A program made the position numbers and the translations under genes. This document shows, piece by piece, positions 1-8,315 of a stretch of DNA of 34,634 nt. The stretch is from an uncultured Porphyromonadaceae bacterium (GTDB lineage: Bacteria > Bacteroidota > Bacteroidia > Bacteroidales > Muribaculaceae): assembly GCA_947177135.1 (NCBI GenBank), contig CAMWTI010000011.1:1-34634 (forward strand), written 5' to 3'. How positions within the stretch are numbered: position 1 is the stretch's first letter; the number at the start of each line of letters is the position of its first letter. Under the pieces are notes generated by a model, which saw only the letters and a list, made by a program, of their open reading frames with translations, was not told where the DNA came from and made no database searches.

Positions 1-1451
1 AGCGAGCCGTTGGTGCGGCGTTCGATGTCGCCTTTCCAGGGCTGGTATTCAAGGAAGCGGTGTGCCATGATGGCTTCTCCGGCGCTGGCGGTGAGCACGT
101 TGTTTCGCAGGCCGATGATGCCTCGTGACGGTATGGTGAATTCCATGTGGATGCGGTCGCTCTGCGCGTTCATCGACACCATCTCTCCTTTTCGGCGTGT
201 GACCATGTCGATGATTCTCGAGGAGTATTCTTCGGTGACGTTGACTGTGAGCAGTTCCACCGGCTCGCATTTCACGCCGTCGATTTCCTTGATGATGACC
301 TGTGGCTGTCCGACCTGCAGTTCGTATCCTTCGCGGCGCATGGTCTCGATCAGCACCGACAGGTGAAGCACGCCGCGGCCGAATACGGTCCAGACGTCTT
401 CCTGGCCGGATTTTTCGACTCTCAGCGCGAGGTTGCGGTCAAGTTCGCGGGTCAGTCGGTCGCCGATGTGGCGTGATGTTACGAATTTTCCGTCGCGTCC
501 GAAGAACGGGCTGTCGTTGATGGTGAATGTCATCGACATTGTAGGCTCGTCGATTGCGATGCGTGGCAGCGCTTCGGGCTGGTTGCTGTCGGCCACGGTG
601 TCGCCGATTTCGAAGCCTTCGATGCCGACCAGCGCGCAGATGTCGCCGGAACTTACTTCTGTCACTTTTTTGCGTCCCATGCCTTCGAAGGTGTGGAGTT
701 CCTTGATGCGTTGCCGCACTGTGGATCCGTCTTTTTTCATGAGGACGATCTCCTGGCCTTCGCGGATGGTGCCGCGGTGGACGCGCCCGATGGCTATACG
801 GCCAACATAGCTTGAGAAGTCAAGCGAGGTTATGAGCATCTGGGCCGGTCCGTCGATCACTTCCGGTTCGGGTATCTGTTCGATGATGGCGTCGAGCAGC
901 GGCAGGATGTTGTCGGTGGGGTTCTGCCAGTCGGTGCTCATCCATCCCTGTTTGGCCGATCCGAAAATGGTGGTGAAGTCAAGCTGGTCTTCTGTGGCGT
1001 CGAGGCTGAACATCAGGTCGAAGACCATGTCCTGGACTTCGTCGGGGCGGCAGTTGGGTTTGTCGACCTTGTTGATGACAACTACCGGTTTCAGGCCCAT
1101 CTGTATGGCTTTCTGGAGCACGAAGCGGGTTTGCGGCATCGGGCCTTCGAAGGCGTCGACCAGCAACAGGCATCCGTCGGCCATGTTGAGCACGCGCTCG
1201 ACTTCGCCGCCGAAGTCGGCGTGTCCGGGCGTGTCGATTATGTTTATTTTGTATCCGTTGTAATTGATTGAAACATTTTTGGAGAGAATAGTTATGCCTC
1301 GTTCGCGTTCAAGGTCGTTGTTGTCGAGAATCAGTTCTCCAGTGGTCTGATTGTCGCGAAAAAGGTTGCCGGCCATCAGCATTTTGTCAACTACTGTGGT
1401 TTTTCCGTGGTCAACGTGGGCTATGATGGCAATGTTTCTGATCTTCTGCAT
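1..1451 (-). CDS. typA: Translational GTPase TypA/BipA (C-terminus beyond window)
   Basis: Ribosome-associated GTPase related to EF-G that helps 50S assembly and stress or cold adaptation. The 483 codons visible start at the ATG at 1451. They show a G1 P-loop (AHVDHGKTT), the switch region ERERGITI, G3 DTPGHADF and G4 NKVDKP, then the beta-barrel domain 2 and the domain III/V-like parts (SGDICALVGIEG, then GVLHLSVLIETMRREGYE). The partial end reads RRTNGS, typical of BipA before its C-terminal domain. Family members are about 600 aa, so roughly the last fifth lies outside the window. A good promoter 33 bases upstream (-33 TTTG, -7 TAACTTTG) supports this start and a short leader. The preceding gene on the same strand is the GH16 glucanase, which is unrelated. 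The identification is very secure. Confidence 0.97.
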   Translation of the reverse strand, partial: MQKIRNIAIIAHVDHGKTTVVDKMLMAGNLFRDNQTTGELILDNNDLERERGITILSKNVSINYNGYKINIIDTPGHADFGGEVERVLNMADGCLLLVDAFEGPMPQTRFVLQKAIQMGLKPVVVINKVDKPNCRPDEVQDMVFDLMFSLDATEDQLDFTTIFGSAKQGWMSTDWQNPTDNILPLLDAIIEQIPEPEVIDGPAQMLITSLDFSSYVGRIAIGRVHRGTIREGQEIVLMKKDGSTVRQRIKELHTFEGMGRKKVTEVSSGDICALVGIEGFEIGDTVADSNQPEALPRIAIDEPTMSMTFTINDSPFFGRDGKFVTSRHIGDRLTRELDRNLALRVEKSGQEDVWTVFGRGVLHLSVLIETMRREGYELQVGQPQVIIKEIDGVKCEPVELLTVNVTEEYSSRIIDMVTRRKGEMVSMNAQSDRIHMEFTIPSRGIIGLRNNVLTASAGEAIMAHRFLEYQPWKGDIERRTNGS

Positions 1452-1483
1452 CGTCTGAGTTGTCTTATATCAAAATTCGGGCA

Positions 1484-1515
1484 CAAAGTTACGCAGAAAT
1501 CCCATAATCGCCAAA
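1484..1515 (-). promoter_or_regulatory. Bacteroidetes-type promoter for typA
   Basis: On the minus strand there is a -33 TTTG (1512-1515), a 20-base spacer and a -7 box TAACTTTG (1484-1491). This matches the Bacteroidetes consensus TTTG-N19-21-TAnnTTTG. It predicts a leader of about 25-30 bases before the typA ATG at 1451. Confidence 0.75.
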
Positions 1516-1564
1516 ATAATCTGACGGCCGTCGTTGGCGCAGTCTTTGGTCAGATTGAATGGAG

Positions 1565-1635
1565 TCAGCGCCGGAGTCGGGCTGGTGGCCTGCTTCCGGC
1601 GCTGATTTTTATGGTTCAGGCGGCGTGTCGCCTGA
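1565..1635. terminator. Two inverted repeats between GH16 gene and typA
   Basis: Two perfect hairpins lie side by side. The first has an 11-base stem (1565-1575 with 1595-1605, GC-rich) and is followed on the plus strand by TTTTTATGG. The second has a 7-base stem (1616-1622 with 1629-1635) and begins just beyond the GH16 stop at 1639. They probably mark the 3' end of the GH16 transcript. However, the T-run reads on the plus strand, whereas both flanking genes are on the minus strand, so a standard intrinsic terminator for GH16 is not clear. Confidence 0.4.
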
Positions 1636-1638
1636 TTG

Positions 1639-3453
1639 TTATTTCAGGATGACTTTTTTGAATCGGTTGTTGCGGTGTTCGATGTAGACTCCGGCGTGCT
1701 GCGGTTGCCTGACTGTACGTCCCTGCAGGTCGGTGTATGTCACTTTGCCGTCGTTTTCGGCATCAGCGCCAGCGGTGGGGATGTTGTCTTTGTCGAAGTA
1801 GTCGATGCTGTAGGTTTTTCCGCCTTCGTTCTGCTGACCTTCTTTCTGGTATACGCGCACGTAGTCGAATTCGGTCTTGTATACAACGGCAGGGTTTCCT
1901 TTCCCAGCCCAGCTGCCGTCGCCGATGCTCTGGTTGATGCGGATGAAGTATGGTTTGTCGAACACCCAGTTTGCGTCACCGATGCGGTTATGTGTTTTTT
2001 CTACTTTGTAGACGCTTTCTCCGTCAATGAACCATTCGAGGTAGTCGGGAGTCCATTCGAAGCCATAGACAATGGGCCGGCTGTAGTCGATTGGCAACGC
2101 TCCGCTCGAGATGCTCCCTCCGTTGGGGTTCCAGGGACCGTGGATTGTGTGCCAACTGCGTGTGGGTCCGTCGGCGGCTTCCCAGATGTCGATTTCGCCG
2201 CAGTATGGCCATCCGGCGCTCTGGTCTTCGGGCATCATCCAGTAGGCGGGGAATGTTCCGGCAACGTAGTGACACATCAGGCGTGCTTCGGTGTAGCCAT
2301 AGGTGTAGTTGAATTTGGTGGCGCTTTCGAGCGCGCCGGTCACCCATTCGGAGGTTATTTCCGGATCGGCTCCGTCGTTGACTTTGGCGGCGAGTACCAC
2401 GCGTCCGTTGTGGATTTCACGCAGGTCGTCGCGGTCGGTTACATAGCGGCGCCATGTGGCGTCCATGCGGCTCGGAGTCTGCCAGTTGTCGACCATGTCG
2501 GCTGATGTGCCGTCGGGCTGGTTGAATTCGTCGCTCCAGACCAGGCGGTAGCCGTCTTTTTCGATCGGGTCGACAAAGTCTCCGTCAGCAAACGATGGGG
2601 TGAGCACAATGCCTTCGCCGAGTACTGTGTAGGATGGGATCACGCCTTCGTTGCGGAAGATTTCTGCGCCGTCGACGGTGTGGGTGAAGGTGCTGACGTT
2701 GTCGAATTTGACTTCTGCGTCGGGATAGCCGTATTCGATCCGGATGGATTCAAGGTGTTGTCCCATGTCGGGCAGGCCCTTGAATATGATTGAGCTGAGG
2801 GCCGGAACGGATGATGGCAGCGCCTGTCGGTCGGGTTGTACCAGACGTCCTTCTTCTGCGTTGATTCCAAGGGCCACGTCATTGTTTCCGCATACCATCA
2901 GTATGGCGTCGGTGATGGAGCCTTCGTTTCTGATGATGTGGTTGTCGGCCACGGTGCTGCCTCCCGGGTCAAGCGAGTTCCAGTCGACTTTGTAGCGGAT
3001 GCGGTAAACTCCGGGAGCGATGTCTTCCGGAATCATGAATTGAGGGAGCGCCATGGTGTTGGAGGAGCTGTTGGTCTCTCCGGCGGAGTTTTCTCCCTGG
3101 TAGTTGCTGTAGCTGACAGCTTCTGTCTCGGGGTCGAATTCTCCGTCGTTGTTGTAGTCCACATAGACATATGCGTTCATCCATGTGCCGGCGAAGCTGA
3201 TGGATGCGGACACCGTTTCGCCAGGGGTGACCACGAACGGGTTTGTAAATACTTTGTGGTATAGAAGACGGTCGGTCGCCTGGGGTACTTCCAGAGTCTG
3301 GGTTCCTGCCTGTCCGCTGAGGGAGATGGCACCGGTTGAGCGATTGTTGTTTGAATTGATGAGTTGTGTTTCGGGGTAGTTCAACTCGTAAGGGCTGCCC
3401 GTTGCTGATATCACGCCGATACTTAAGGCAAGAAGAGTAAAGATTGGTCTCAT
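1639..3453 (-). CDS. Secreted GH16 family beta-glucanase (laminarinase-like) with GEVED domain
   Basis: Probable extracellular endo-beta-glucanase that cuts beta-1,3(4)-glucan or a related polysaccharide. With the start at 3453 the protein is 604 aa and begins with a clear signal peptide (MRPIFTLLALSIGVISATG). A GEVED-type domain follows at about residues 75-190, with the signature VYVDYNNDGEFD. After a linker comes a GH16 catalytic domain (about 310-540) with the motif EIDIWE: E420 is the likely nucleophile, D422 the assisting aspartate and E425 the acid/base. This is the EXDXXE (beta-bulge) form seen in laminarinases and agarases. The C-terminus (LQGRTVRQPQHAGVYI, ending KKVILK) resembles a type A T9SS-like sorting domain. 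An in-frame ATG-type start exists at 3525 but overlaps the promoter and would remove the signal peptide from the N-terminus, so I reject it. The gene stands alone, without SusC/D neighbours. Exact substrate is unknown. Confidence 0.9.
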   Translation of the reverse strand: MRPIFTLLALSIGVISATGSPYELNYPETQLINSNNNRSTGAISLSGQAGTQTLEVPQATDRLLYHKVFTNPFVVTPGETVSASISFAGTWMNAYVYVDYNNDGEFDPETEAVSYSNYQGENSAGETNSSSNTMALPQFMIPEDIAPGVYRIRYKVDWNSLDPGGSTVADNHIIRNEGSITDAILMVCGNNDVALGINAEEGRLVQPDRQALPSSVPALSSIIFKGLPDMGQHLESIRIEYGYPDAEVKFDNVSTFTHTVDGAEIFRNEGVIPSYTVLGEGIVLTPSFADGDFVDPIEKDGYRLVWSDEFNQPDGTSADMVDNWQTPSRMDATWRRYVTDRDDLREIHNGRVVLAAKVNDGADPEITSEWVTGALESATKFNYTYGYTEARLMCHYVAGTFPAYWMMPEDQSAGWPYCGEIDIWEAADGPTRSWHTIHGPWNPNGGSISSGALPIDYSRPIVYGFEWTPDYLEWFIDGESVYKVEKTHNRIGDANWVFDKPYFIRINQSIGDGSWAGKGNPAVVYKTEFDYVRVYQKEGQQNEGGKTYSIDYFDKDNIPTAGADAENDGKVTYTDLQGRTVRQPQHAGVYIEHRNNRFKKVILK

Positions 3454-3522
3454 ACAAATAAGAAGTAAATGTTGTGGTATAGATCGGTATGCTGGTTTTG
3501 TATTGCCGTCATTTTTATGGCG

Positions 3523-3554
3523 CAAATATACTCAAAAATGTGGATTATAACAAA
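3523..3554 (-). promoter_or_regulatory. Promoter for GH16 glucanase
   Basis: The minus strand has TTTG at 3551-3554, a 20-base spacer and TATATTTG at 3523-3530, an exact match to the Bacteroidetes consensus. The start site would fall near 3517, giving a leader of about 60 bases and ruling out the upstream in-frame start at 3525. Confidence 0.75.
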
Positions 3555-3587
3555 TAATAGGAGCAATAAATCTGCCGTGGTCTGCGT

Positions 3588-3621
3588 TTTGATGGCATAT
3601 GACATATCGTCTTTAAGTTTC
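3588..3621 (+). promoter_or_regulatory. Weak candidate promoter for Nudix gene
   Basis: TTTG at 3588-3591 and TAAGTTTC at 3614-3621, 22 bases apart. The last base departs from the TAnnTTTG consensus. The predicted start site falls almost on the ATG at 3626, so the mRNA would be nearly leaderless, or the true promoter lies elsewhere in the divergent region 3555-3625. Confidence 0.3.
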
Positions 3622-3625
3622 AGCT

Positions 3626-4183
3626 ATGGACAATAATAAAGAATGGAAGACGCTTGACAGCGAATATATTATACGCCGGCCGTGGCTTACGGCGCGGCGT
3701 GACCGCGTGTTGCTGCCGACTGGTGTGATTCATGAGGAATATTATGTGCTTGAGTATCCGACGTGGGTGAATGTGATCGCGCGCACCAAGGACGGTCGGT
3801 TCGTGATGGTCCGGCAGTATCGTTATGGCCTGGGTGTGACTTTGACCGAGCTTTGTGCGGGAGTGGCCGAGGATGGGGAGACTCCGGAGCAGGCCGCACG
3901 CCGCGAGCTGGCGGAGGAGACGGGATATACCGGCGGCCGGTGGCGTCTGCTGACGGTAGCGTCGGCCAATCCGGGTTCGCTTAATAATCTGAGCTACAGT
4001 TTTGTGGCGGAGGATGTGGAGTTGACGGACGGTCAGCATCTTGACGAGACGGAAGATGTTGACGTTGTGTTGATGTCGCTGCAGGAGGTCGCTGAGATGT
4101 TGCGCCGCGACGAGTTGAAGCAGTCGTTGATGACGTCTGCTCTGTATCGCTATCTGTTTGAAAAGGAGTTGTCTAAGCTTTGA
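3626..4183 (+). CDS. Nudix hydrolase, ADP-ribose pyrophosphatase-like
   Basis: Cytoplasmic Mg-dependent hydrolase of nucleoside diphosphate derivatives; similarity to the ADP-ribose pyrophosphatase (NUDT5/NudF) group is suggested by overall layout. The 185 aa protein has an N-terminal beta-strand region (residues 1-50), then the canonical Nudix box at residues 79-101: G79, E85, R93-E94, E97-E98 and G100 are all in the expected GX5EX7REUXEEXGU spacing. The segment VRQYRYG before the box is typical of ADP-ribose/sugar nucleotide hydrolases. It is monocistronic, and its 3' end overlaps the convergent M3 peptidase gene by 11 bases. Substrate cannot be fixed from sequence alone. Confidence 0.93.
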   Translation: MDNNKEWKTLDSEYIIRRPWLTARRDRVLLPTGVIHEEYYVLEYPTWVNVIARTKDGRFVMVRQYRYGLGVTLTELCAGVAEDGETPEQAARRELAEETGYTGGRWRLLTVASANPGSLNNLSYSFVAEDVELTDGQHLDETEDVDVVLMSLQEVAEMLRRDELKQSLMTSALYRYLFEKELSKL

Positions 4184-6173
4184 TTCCGTCGCGCCGTAGG
4201 AGTGCGTCGATCGATGCGTCGCGACCTCGGAAGCGGCGGTAGAGTTCGGCGGGATGTTCAGAGCCTCCGCGCTCGAGTATTTCGTGACGGAACTTCCGGG
4301 CTGGTTCTCCTGAGAACGGTCCTTTCTCCTCAAACAAGGCGAACGCGTCGGCGTCGAGCACTTCGGCCCATTTGTAGGAGTAGTATCCGGCGGCGTATCC
4401 TCCGGCGAATATGTGGCCGAATGACGGTGACGTCAGCGCTGATTCCGGAGTGGGGATCGGTGTGACCGCGGCAGTGGCTTGCCGTTCAAATTCAACCGGA
4501 TCGCTCACTGGCGTGGAAATGGTGTGCCACGCCATGTCAAGGTAGCCGAATGACAGCTGGCGTATGCATGCGTAAGCAGCTCCGAACTGCCGTGCCGCCT
4601 TCATGCGTTCGAGCAATCGGTCGGGCATCGGTTCGCCTGTGAGATAGTGGACCGCGAAGGAGTGGATGAATTCCGGACTGTCGAGGAAGTTTTCCATGAA
4701 CTGCGACGGAAGTTCGACGAAGTCGCGGCGCACGTTAGTGCCGGCCAGTGAGCTGTATCGGCATTTCGACAGCAGGGAGTGCAGGGAGTGTCCGAATTCG
4801 TGGAGGAACGTGTTGACTTCCGATGGCGAGAGTAGAGACGGTCTGTCGGCCGACGGTTTGGTGAAGTTCATGACAATATTGACCAGCGGGCGGTGTGATG
4901 AGTCACTTTCGCGGAATTCGGTCATCCATGCTCCGGGGCTTTTTCGTCCTGGCCTCGGGAAGAAGTCGGCATACAGCAGTCCGAGCAGTGAGTTGTCGGT
5001 GTCGGTTACCCGAAAAACCTGTACGTCGGGGTGATATGTCTCTATATCTCCGGCCGGTTTGAAATTGATTCCGTAAAGTTTATTGGCCAGGCTGAAGACT
5101 CCGTTGATAACGCGGTTTAGTTCGAAATATGGTCTCAGTTCCTCGGGGTCGAAGTCATGGAGTTTGCGTCGCAGTCGGTTGAACTGGTATGAGTAGTCCC
5201 ATGGTTCCGTTTTTATGCCGGCAAATTCTTCGATCTGCTGCAGTTCCGTGTGTAGCGCCGGGATATAGGCGTCGCGCAGCCGGTTCAGCAGATCATATAC
5301 GTGTTCAGGCTTTTCGGCCATTGTTCGCTCGAGTTTATAGGATGCGAAGTTTTTGTGGCCGAGCAGCCGGGCCGTCTCCAGACGCAGTGTGGCTATCTCA
5401 GTGAGTATGGCCATGTTGGAGTATTGCCCGGCAGTGTTTCGTGCCGAGTAGAGCCTGTAGGCTTTTTCACGGAGGGCGCGGTTGTCGGCTGTCTTGAGCA
5501 CTTCGGTATATACCGGCTGATCCAGAGTGAGAATCCATTTTCCTTGCATTCCGGCGGCATTGGCCAGTTCGGCCGCTTCGTCGGTGATGTGGGGCGGAAG
5601 TCCGCTAAGCTCCTCGGCATTGTCGATCACGATGCGGTATGTTGCCAGTTCTTTTTTCACGTTCTGGCCAAAGCGGGTTGTCAGTTCCGAGATCCGGGCC
5701 GATATCTGGCGGAAGCGCTCTTTGGCGTTGCCGTCGAGCAGAGCTCCGGAGCGAGTGAATCCTATGTAGGTATCAGAGAGCAGGTTTTTTTGTTCGGGAG
5801 TCAGATCAGTGAGCGATTCCATGCTGTCATAGACCGCTTTGATTCGGGCGAACAGCTGAGGGTTGAGGCTGACGTCTGACGAGTATTCGCTCAGTCTGGC
5901 CGAGACTTCGATCGACAGGTCCATCATTTCGTCATCGGCATTGGCCGACAGCAGAGGATAGAATACTCCGAGCACGCGGTCAAGCAGCGCGCCGGAGCGT
6001 TCATAGGCCTCGATTGTGTTGGCGAATGTCGGTTTGTCGGGGCATGATGTTATGTTGTCGATTTCGGCCCGGGCTTCTTTTATTGCCTGGTCTATGGCCG
6101 GGACGAAGTGCCGGGTCTTTATTTGTGAAAACGGCGGGGTGTCAAAGTCTTTGAGCAGCGGATTGTCATTCAT
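4173..6173 (-). CDS. M3 family oligopeptidase (thimet/PrlC/Dcp-type)
   Basis: Zinc metallopeptidase that degrades short peptides in the cytoplasm (no signal peptide seen). The 666 aa starting at the ATG at 6173 (MNDNPLLKDF) have the family's usual length and the HEXXH site HEFGH at residues 458-462. The downstream FVELPSQFMENF supplies the third zinc ligand (the Glu in VELPSQ) and the substrate region. The N-terminal helical segment and the C-terminal FGHIFAGGYAAGYYSYKWAEV are hallmark M3 sequences. A longer in-frame reading start at 6272 lies inside the upstream TPR gene and is rejected. The start overlaps the stop of the TPR gene by 8 bases, suggesting coupled translation as the last gene of the LysE-nucleotidase-TPR-M3 operon. 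Choosing between oligopeptidase A and dipeptidyl carboxypeptidase needs a tree. Confidence 0.95.
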   Translation of the reverse strand: MNDNPLLKDFDTPPFSQIKTRHFVPAIDQAIKEARAEIDNITSCPDKPTFANTIEAYERSGALLDRVLGVFYPLLSANADDEMMDLSIEVSARLSEYSSDVSLNPQLFARIKAVYDSMESLTDLTPEQKNLLSDTYIGFTRSGALLDGNAKERFRQISARISELTTRFGQNVKKELATYRIVIDNAEELSGLPPHITDEAAELANAAGMQGKWILTLDQPVYTEVLKTADNRALREKAYRLYSARNTAGQYSNMAILTEIATLRLETARLLGHKNFASYKLERTMAEKPEHVYDLLNRLRDAYIPALHTELQQIEEFAGIKTEPWDYSYQFNRLRRKLHDFDPEELRPYFELNRVINGVFSLANKLYGINFKPAGDIETYHPDVQVFRVTDTDNSLLGLLYADFFPRPGRKSPGAWMTEFRESDSSHRPLVNIVMNFTKPSADRPSLLSPSEVNTFLHEFGHSLHSLLSKCRYSSLAGTNVRRDFVELPSQFMENFLDSPEFIHSFAVHYLTGEPMPDRLLERMKAARQFGAAYACIRQLSFGYLDMAWHTISTPVSDPVEFERQATAAVTPIPTPESALTSPSFGHIFAGGYAAGYYSYKWAEVLDADAFALFEEKGPFSGEPARKFRHEILERGGSEHPAELYRRFRGRDASIDALLRRDGIKA

Positions 6174-8304
6174 AGAGTATGTAGTCGAGAATGAGAGGAA
6201 TGACCGATGTGTCAGCTCCGGCTTCGTCAAGCATGGGGCTGTCGGCGTCCAAAGCTTCGCGCAGTCGGTCAACCGAGCTTCGTTCTGAGAATATGCGGTA
6301 GCAGTTGATGGCTTCGCGCGGATTTCCGGTTGCCAGGTGGAGGTGTCCGAGGTTGAGGTAGTCGTTGTTATCGGGTGTGGATTCCGCCATTATTCGGTCG
6401 AAATACCGTCGGCTTGTGTCGAAGTCACGCATCAGCAGGGTCACCCATGCGATGGGTCGTGCGGGTTTCAGCGATTTTTCGTCCATGAATTCCGCCCGAT
6501 AGTAGCAGTGAAGCGCTTCGTGATATTGCTTAAGCTCCAGGTGGCAGTGTCCTTCCGAGATCACCGGGGCGGGATCGTCGGGACAAAGGTTTTGTATGCG
6601 GCGGAAATATTCGGCGGCCGGTGCGGGCTGTCTGTCGGCTCTGAGCAGAGCCGCTATGCGCCGCAGAGTGTAGGGGTTGTCGGGGGCGATAGTCTCGGCT
6701 TGCCGGAATGCTTCGAGCGCCCGGGCCGTGTCGCCGAGCTTTTGCAGTGAGAATCCGAGTTTCTGTAGTATTGCCACGTCGGGAGTGGCAATCTGGCTGA
6801 AATAAGCGGCGGCGTCGTCATAGCATTTCAGTCTGAAGCATAGTTCGGCCACAGCGAGGGTGGTCTGCTGGTCGATCGCGGAGCCGCAGACTGCCGAGAG
6901 GTCGATACGTCCGGCGAATGGGTTGGTGAATTCGCTTTTGCGTCGGAAGTGTGCGAAAAAGCGGTATAGATCCTGTACAAACATCTTGATGATGTCGCTT
7001 CTGCCCGGTGTCGGGGCGTTGCCAGGCCGCATGGCGCCGATTGTCGAGAGCATCCGGTCATAGTTTTTTTCCAGTTCCTGTTTCTGGCTGTAGGGCAGCG
7101 AGTCAAGCGACAGGAGCAGAGAGTATTTGTCGCTGTCGCACATCATCGGGTTCTGTTCCATCATGGCGTTGATGATTTCGTTGTTATTGTTGCCAAGACG
7201 GGAGTGTTCGGAGTCGAACGGCATGAACCAGTTGGCCGTTTCGTTGAAGAAGGAGTCGTGTTTGGCAGCCCCGATGCTTGAATGTGTCACGTCGGCTCCG
7301 TTGGCCAGCAGTTTCTGGAAGTCATCGAGTTTCTGTCTGACACCGCTGTCTGACAGCATCTGTTCCCATTCGGGATTCTGTTCAAGAAATGCTTCCGGAT
7401 CGGTTCCGATTTTTGATGCGAATTGCTGCATTGTCGGGAGCACCTCGTCGCGGAACTTGCTGTCGATGCGGTCGGTCAGTTTGGAGAAGTTGAAGTATTG
7501 CCATACGTCTTTCACCACCTCATTCCATTCCGGTTTGCCGGCCAGTGAGTCGAGCCTGGTCCTGACAGCTGCTGTCGGCGCTATATGGGCATGGCGCCGT
7601 CCGATCAGTAGCAAAGCCGAGGCTGCCGCCCTCAGTTTCAGTCGGGCAGTTGAGCCGCTGTCTGCCACATCGAGCAACACGGCGAGAGTTTCGTCGTCGG
7701 GAAATTCAACAGAACCGAGCAGCAGGGCTCCGGTGATCTGTAGTGGCAGGCGGTCAGGTATTGCCGGGTCGGCACACAGGGCGGTGATGGCGTCGGCATC
7801 CTGGCGGGAGAGAGGAAAGGTGGTCCACACGCGGTTGAATATGCGTCGTTCGGCTTCTTCGCGTTGCCGAGGGGTGAAGCTGTTGGCTCCGGCACCTCCT
7901 GTCGCGCGGTTGAAGATGGATGTTCCGGCCATTGATCTGCGGTAAGCGTCGAGCAGTGCGGGAATTGTGTCGGCCGGACGGGTCTGCTCATAGCGCAGGG
8001 TCGAGAAGTAGAGCGACGGAGAGTCGGCGGTCCACGCCCGGCGTGTGATCATGAGCAGCACGGAGTGAAGCCGACGTGTGATGTCGGCGTGTAGTCTGGC
8101 GCGTTCGGGGTCATGGCCGCCGGAGCTGAAGGTATATTGCAGCATGAGCCTGTAGTCCTGTTCGGCGCGGTCGATTTCCGATGAGATCTGCCATTGTCCG
8201 GCCGGAGCGAGGATGCGCAGGCGTGATATCGCGTCGTGAAGGCGATGCTGGCAGAGCATGCTCTCGACGTGTTCGCGTTCTTTGTCAGGAGATTTTATCT
8301 GCAT
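6166..8304 (-). CDS. Large TPR-containing protein of unknown function
   Basis: The 712 aa protein has no signal peptide or membrane segment, so it is probably cytoplasmic. Its N-terminal two thirds are helical and without a recognised catalytic motif. The C-terminal third carries tandem TPR units, for example LGFSLQKLGDTARALEAFRQ, then PDNPYTLRRIAALL, then EGHCHLELKQYHEALHCYYR, and again YLNLGHLHLATGNPREAINC. It likely acts as a protein-binding scaffold; the partner is unknown. The ATG at 8304 is preferred; a TTG at 8319, overlapping the upstream stop, would add five residues (MTDNN). It sits between a 5'-nucleotidase lipoprotein and an M3 peptidase with overlapping or near-overlapping ends, so it is co-transcribed. 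I believe similar proteins occur across Bacteroidales, but I recognise no named function. Confidence 0.85.
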   Translation of the reverse strand: MQIKSPDKEREHVESMLCQHRLHDAISRLRILAPAGQWQISSEIDRAEQDYRLMLQYTFSSGGHDPERARLHADITRRLHSVLLMITRRAWTADSPSLYFSTLRYEQTRPADTIPALLDAYRRSMAGTSIFNRATGGAGANSFTPRQREEAERRIFNRVWTTFPLSRQDADAITALCADPAIPDRLPLQITGALLLGSVEFPDDETLAVLLDVADSGSTARLKLRAAASALLLIGRRHAHIAPTAAVRTRLDSLAGKPEWNEVVKDVWQYFNFSKLTDRIDSKFRDEVLPTMQQFASKIGTDPEAFLEQNPEWEQMLSDSGVRQKLDDFQKLLANGADVTHSSIGAAKHDSFFNETANWFMPFDSEHSRLGNNNNEIINAMMEQNPMMCDSDKYSLLLSLDSLPYSQKQELEKNYDRMLSTIGAMRPGNAPTPGRSDIIKMFVQDLYRFFAHFRRKSEFTNPFAGRIDLSAVCGSAIDQQTTLAVAELCFRLKCYDDAAAYFSQIATPDVAILQKLGFSLQKLGDTARALEAFRQAETIAPDNPYTLRRIAALLRADRQPAPAAEYFRRIQNLCPDDPAPVISEGHCHLELKQYHEALHCYYRAEFMDEKSLKPARPIAWVTLLMRDFDTSRRYFDRIMAESTPDNNDYLNLGHLHLATGNPREAINCYRIFSERSSVDRLREALDADSPMLDEAGADTSVIPLILDYILYE

Positions 8305-8315
8305 GTTATTGTCTG

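Noticed and set aside
1636-2505. 289-codon plus-strand open frame opposite the GH16 gene
   Set aside because: Val/Phe-rich shadow with no recognisable motif, no promoter and no signal peptide; GH16 on the minus strand has its catalytic motif intact.
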